From: Amoebophrya sp. AT5.2
Taxonomy: Eukaryota; Sar; Dinophyceae; Syndiniales; Amoebophryaceae
Length of the DNA: 20,521 nucleotides
Direction of reading: 5' to 3'
NCBI GenBank assembly: GCA_005223375.1
Contig: RXOD01004555.1
Coordinates: 1-20,521 of the forward strand
Below, piece by piece: positions 19,501 through 20,521 of the stretch. The notes beneath the pieces were generated by a model. That model searched no databases. It was not told where the DNA came from and saw only the letters and a program-made list of their open reading frames with translations. The position numbers and the translations under genes were made by a program. Within the stretch, counting starts at the first letter, position 1. Every line of letters starts with the position of its first letter.

Positions 19501-20521
19501 TAGCACACTTGCAGCAGGTGTCGGTCCCCGCACACCCAGAACGACTCTGCCCCCGCCAGCACGAACCCCGTCAGCAGGTCGTCGTCGATGCCGAACTGGC
19601 CGAGCTTATCGGCACCGTAGCAGTACGGACGCCGCTCGTCCGCGAGGATCTTCCACAGGTGAACGCTGTTTGTGTCCGCGCTTCTTCCACCTGATCCCAC
19701 GCCAGACGAAGTGCACCCGAGGAGCGTCGCCTCCCCGAAGGTACGCACGTGGAGGATGGGCGGGGCCGTCTGGTGCCCCCTGCAGTTCGCTTTTAAAGTT
19801 GAGCTTGACGGGGTCGCGGAAGATGTTGTTTTTACGCCGCTTCTCGGCGGCGGTGCGAACGCACTTGCCTTATTTTTCGGACAAACTAATTTTTCACCAG
19901 CGGGAAGAATCACCCGCGCAGACGAAGAGGAAAGCATGCCTCCGCTGCCAGGTACAACTGGCACACTTAGCGGTTGTCCACGGAGTGCGCAGCCGTCATC
20001 AAGGGCGAAGAGCGCTATGCTCCCTGACGCCTCCACTACGGCCGCCACGTTGGCTTCCTCGTCGATCGCAAACGCGATGAAACTCGTCGCCGGTCGCGCT
20101 CCCGTCGTGGGCGTGGAGATTTCGGCACTAAGTTTCCGCTTGCTGCCAGCACTGGCGGAGGAAGACGAAGAAGCCGCCGCTACTGTTGGCAAACCGTACA
20201 GATTCCGGCGCGACGAAAACGAGGCCGGCGAGGGCTCTTCGGCTGGCACCGCTGCACCCGAGGACGCCCCCGCAAACAGCGGCATGTCCACCATGTGCAT
20301 TCCATGCGCATACCCCGCAACGACGGCTGACATCCCGATCGGCTCGGGTTGTGGCAGCAGCAGCGGTGTCACCGCGCCCAGTTGCTTGTTGGTTGTGGTA
20401 CTGTCCACTGCGGCAGAGGTCGAGCCACCTCCACCAGGTCCGAGTGCCAGTATGCAAGCCCCGCTCGGGGAGCTCGCCGTGGAGGACGGCGTCACGGGCG
20501 GGAGCGGTGGCGTGCCTTTCC
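16548..20521 (-). CDS. Large beta-propeller-like protein with long disordered region, 5' partial
   Basis: One uninterrupted frame of 1,323 codons runs from the right edge to a TGA at 16548 (…TAKDELEGL), so the start lies outside the window. Numbered from the edge, residues about 140–525 look like a WD40-type propeller: repeated hydrophobic strand pairs with Gly/Asp turns, for example FIAFAIDEEANVAAVV, SVHLWKILAD, FWVCGDRHLLQV, RVCVYDGTSG, ALLQLTSGAVLEVFF. Clear WD dipeptides are missing, so the propeller call is inference. Residues about 525–1190 are Ser/Thr/Pro/Gly-rich and probably disordered. The last ~110 residues are ordered and helical (MNAFHILKLKDAAHV, VVDGLLNVMKEADRI) and may be a separate domain. 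There is no membrane segment. I do not recognise the family; nucleoporin-like or ciliary WD proteins are possible but unsupported. The lack of introns over 4 kb contrasts with its neighbours. Confidence 0.8.
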   Translation of the reverse strand, partial: KGTPPLPPVTPSSTASSPSGACILALGPGGGGSTSAAVDSTTTNKQLGAVTPLLLPQPEPIGMSAVVAGYAHGMHMVDMPLFAGASSGAAVPAEEPSPASFSSRRNLYGLPTVAAASSSSSASAGSKRKLSAEISTPTTGARPATSFIAFAIDEEANVAAVVEASGSIALFALDDGCALRGQPLSVPVVPGSGGMLSSSSARVILPAGEKLVCPKNKASAFAPPPRSGVKTTSSATPSSSTLKANCRGHQTAPPILHVRTFGEATLLGCTSSGVGSGGRSADTNSVHLWKILADERRPYCYGADKLGQFGIDDDLLTGFVLAGAESFWVCGDRHLLQVCYNKSLAENRSLRSRTSSGTIPDHNLSGSRAGAGLSIGNQSWEVKKREIAPKGTRWAGLAMSADTNAAIVHAERRVCVYDGTSGAAVCHANFDRKQVGGQKFTSKVFGGSSCAEGELYVTANAEETVLLVFRVSVAEKLVRLAHRLSVAGVVSSSSLRGLCLTEDRSALLQLTSGAVLEVFFGNVICSDSSAQAHHASQALIRDRASDSVSASLPFQDHEHNFHDEHELATPTLLADSNCHRSLVPTPTSEDPKHQLTLTQQTAFSSYSACSPIAFESGLLPKWAKVQGSERRSKSGRKSLGRNWGRQTLVGKPVLGSEDLANPLTLTGSSSTCAVLDTTSRASPSHHGPPANAGAHCAPQTLFEQPLLQSSSTTRVGNNQKSTPRSVVDLVGGGASCAPMAASGSVFRPPSKSSAAGASLISKSGSSAASANTKSSTRGTGSQGTSPTASATRTKRNLYTSAGGSHMHQQKPLVVSSVAAMSSSSTSAPSSKTSSAVTSKESATREELRVLKPKMNNDHRVNAGAVAAATGTATPTLTPTCCEESFQSQPVKILDFDENGGAASEQSLSCSGVETPILGTGEEERVFDSEPRPRAMGSKSEMTANEVSRTSPMVSSTGGTGVPVGARSGAAATGHLSSSANARARARGGSTRRSSMSDQTRESIGSDRQGGAGATTFASTTGGSGGGSASNKSTPTVAASNSHTLLSRSPKLRANPFLTKPQPSSGQKRGTAILHNSEPAAPAPVAGAGASPGEDNSPSVGAESSSSVMSGVSGLPSTSTNDGMGGTSQQPPALARSLPTSKHNKLAPTEPAMNNDLDDTLALSPSPDKGATREDTTARPPEHEFSVSVSSPSLDTAGHANMNAFHILKLKDAAHVLRGIDVQDMLQDGGGKDKAVVDGLLNVMKEADRIRYAIRGEKILMARAAAAGEKDLAKDGVPEMGHRPERGASTAHEVEELRIEEPMTFSDSDGNMLYQTAKDELEGL
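17260..17282. repeat. 9-bp stem inverted repeat in coding sequence
   Basis: GCACCTGCA at 17260–17268 and TGCAGGTGC at 17274–17282 are exact reverse complements with a 5-nt spacer. It lies in the Ala/Pro/Gly-rich disordered region of the propeller protein and may be a by-product of repetitive GCA and GGT codons. Confidence 0.8.

Noticed and set aside
17902..20080. Several plus-strand frames of 150–260 codons
   Set aside because: All lie opposite the uninterrupted 1,323-codon propeller-protein frame and show shadow composition.
1..20521. CRISPR arrays, insertion sequences, bacterial promoters or terminators
   Set aside because: No regularly spaced repeats, transposase-like frames or terminal inverted repeats with target duplications were seen, and the gene structure is eukaryotic.

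Overview
This is eukaryotic nuclear DNA. Reading frames on the minus strand are cut into exons whose splice phases match across GT–AG introns of about 57–250 nt. Exons are GC-rich, and introns and intergenic DNA are clearly AT-richer. There are no ribosome binding sites, operons, tRNAs, rRNAs, CRISPR arrays or insertion sequences that I can see. A recognisable homologue of the ciliary transition-fibre protein FBF1 implies an organism with cilia or flagella. Same-strand gene packing, long Ala/Gly/Ser-rich disordered tails and donor sites unlike GTAAGT suggest a protist, perhaps an alveolate or dinoflagellate relative. That placement is inference and is weak.

Layout, read in the direction of transcription from the right edge to the left, with every supported gene on the minus strand: (1) 20521–16548, the 3' part of a large gene for a protein with a beta-propeller-like N-terminal half and a very long disordered Ser/Thr-rich region, cut by the window edge; (2) 16161–10628, a seven-exon FBF1-like gene of about 1,512 aa; (3) 10198–about 9638 or 9941, a small unrecognised gene; (4) 9490–7613, a four-exon pinin (PNN) homologue of 383 aa; (5) about 7251–6934, a doubtful small reading frame; (6) 6695–5983, a two-exon 163-aa protein with a mitochondrial-presequence-like start; (7) 5770–4830, a two-exon protein with one predicted membrane segment and a Cys-rich stretch; (8) 3671–676, a coiled-coil protein of about 784 aa that I join from four exons.

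The genes do not form one obvious pathway. FBF1 belongs to the basal-body transition fibres (distal appendages), the coiled-coil gene could also be cytoskeletal, and pinin belongs to mRNA splicing and the exon-junction complex. The joint reading is a same-direction cluster of housekeeping and cytoskeletal genes with 200–1,200 nt between genes. I found no clear defence, mobile or biosynthetic system. The points most worth a second look are the unrecognised propeller protein, the splice-donor pattern, one exon junction that needs a non-GT donor, and the strand conflict at 6.9–7.4 kb.
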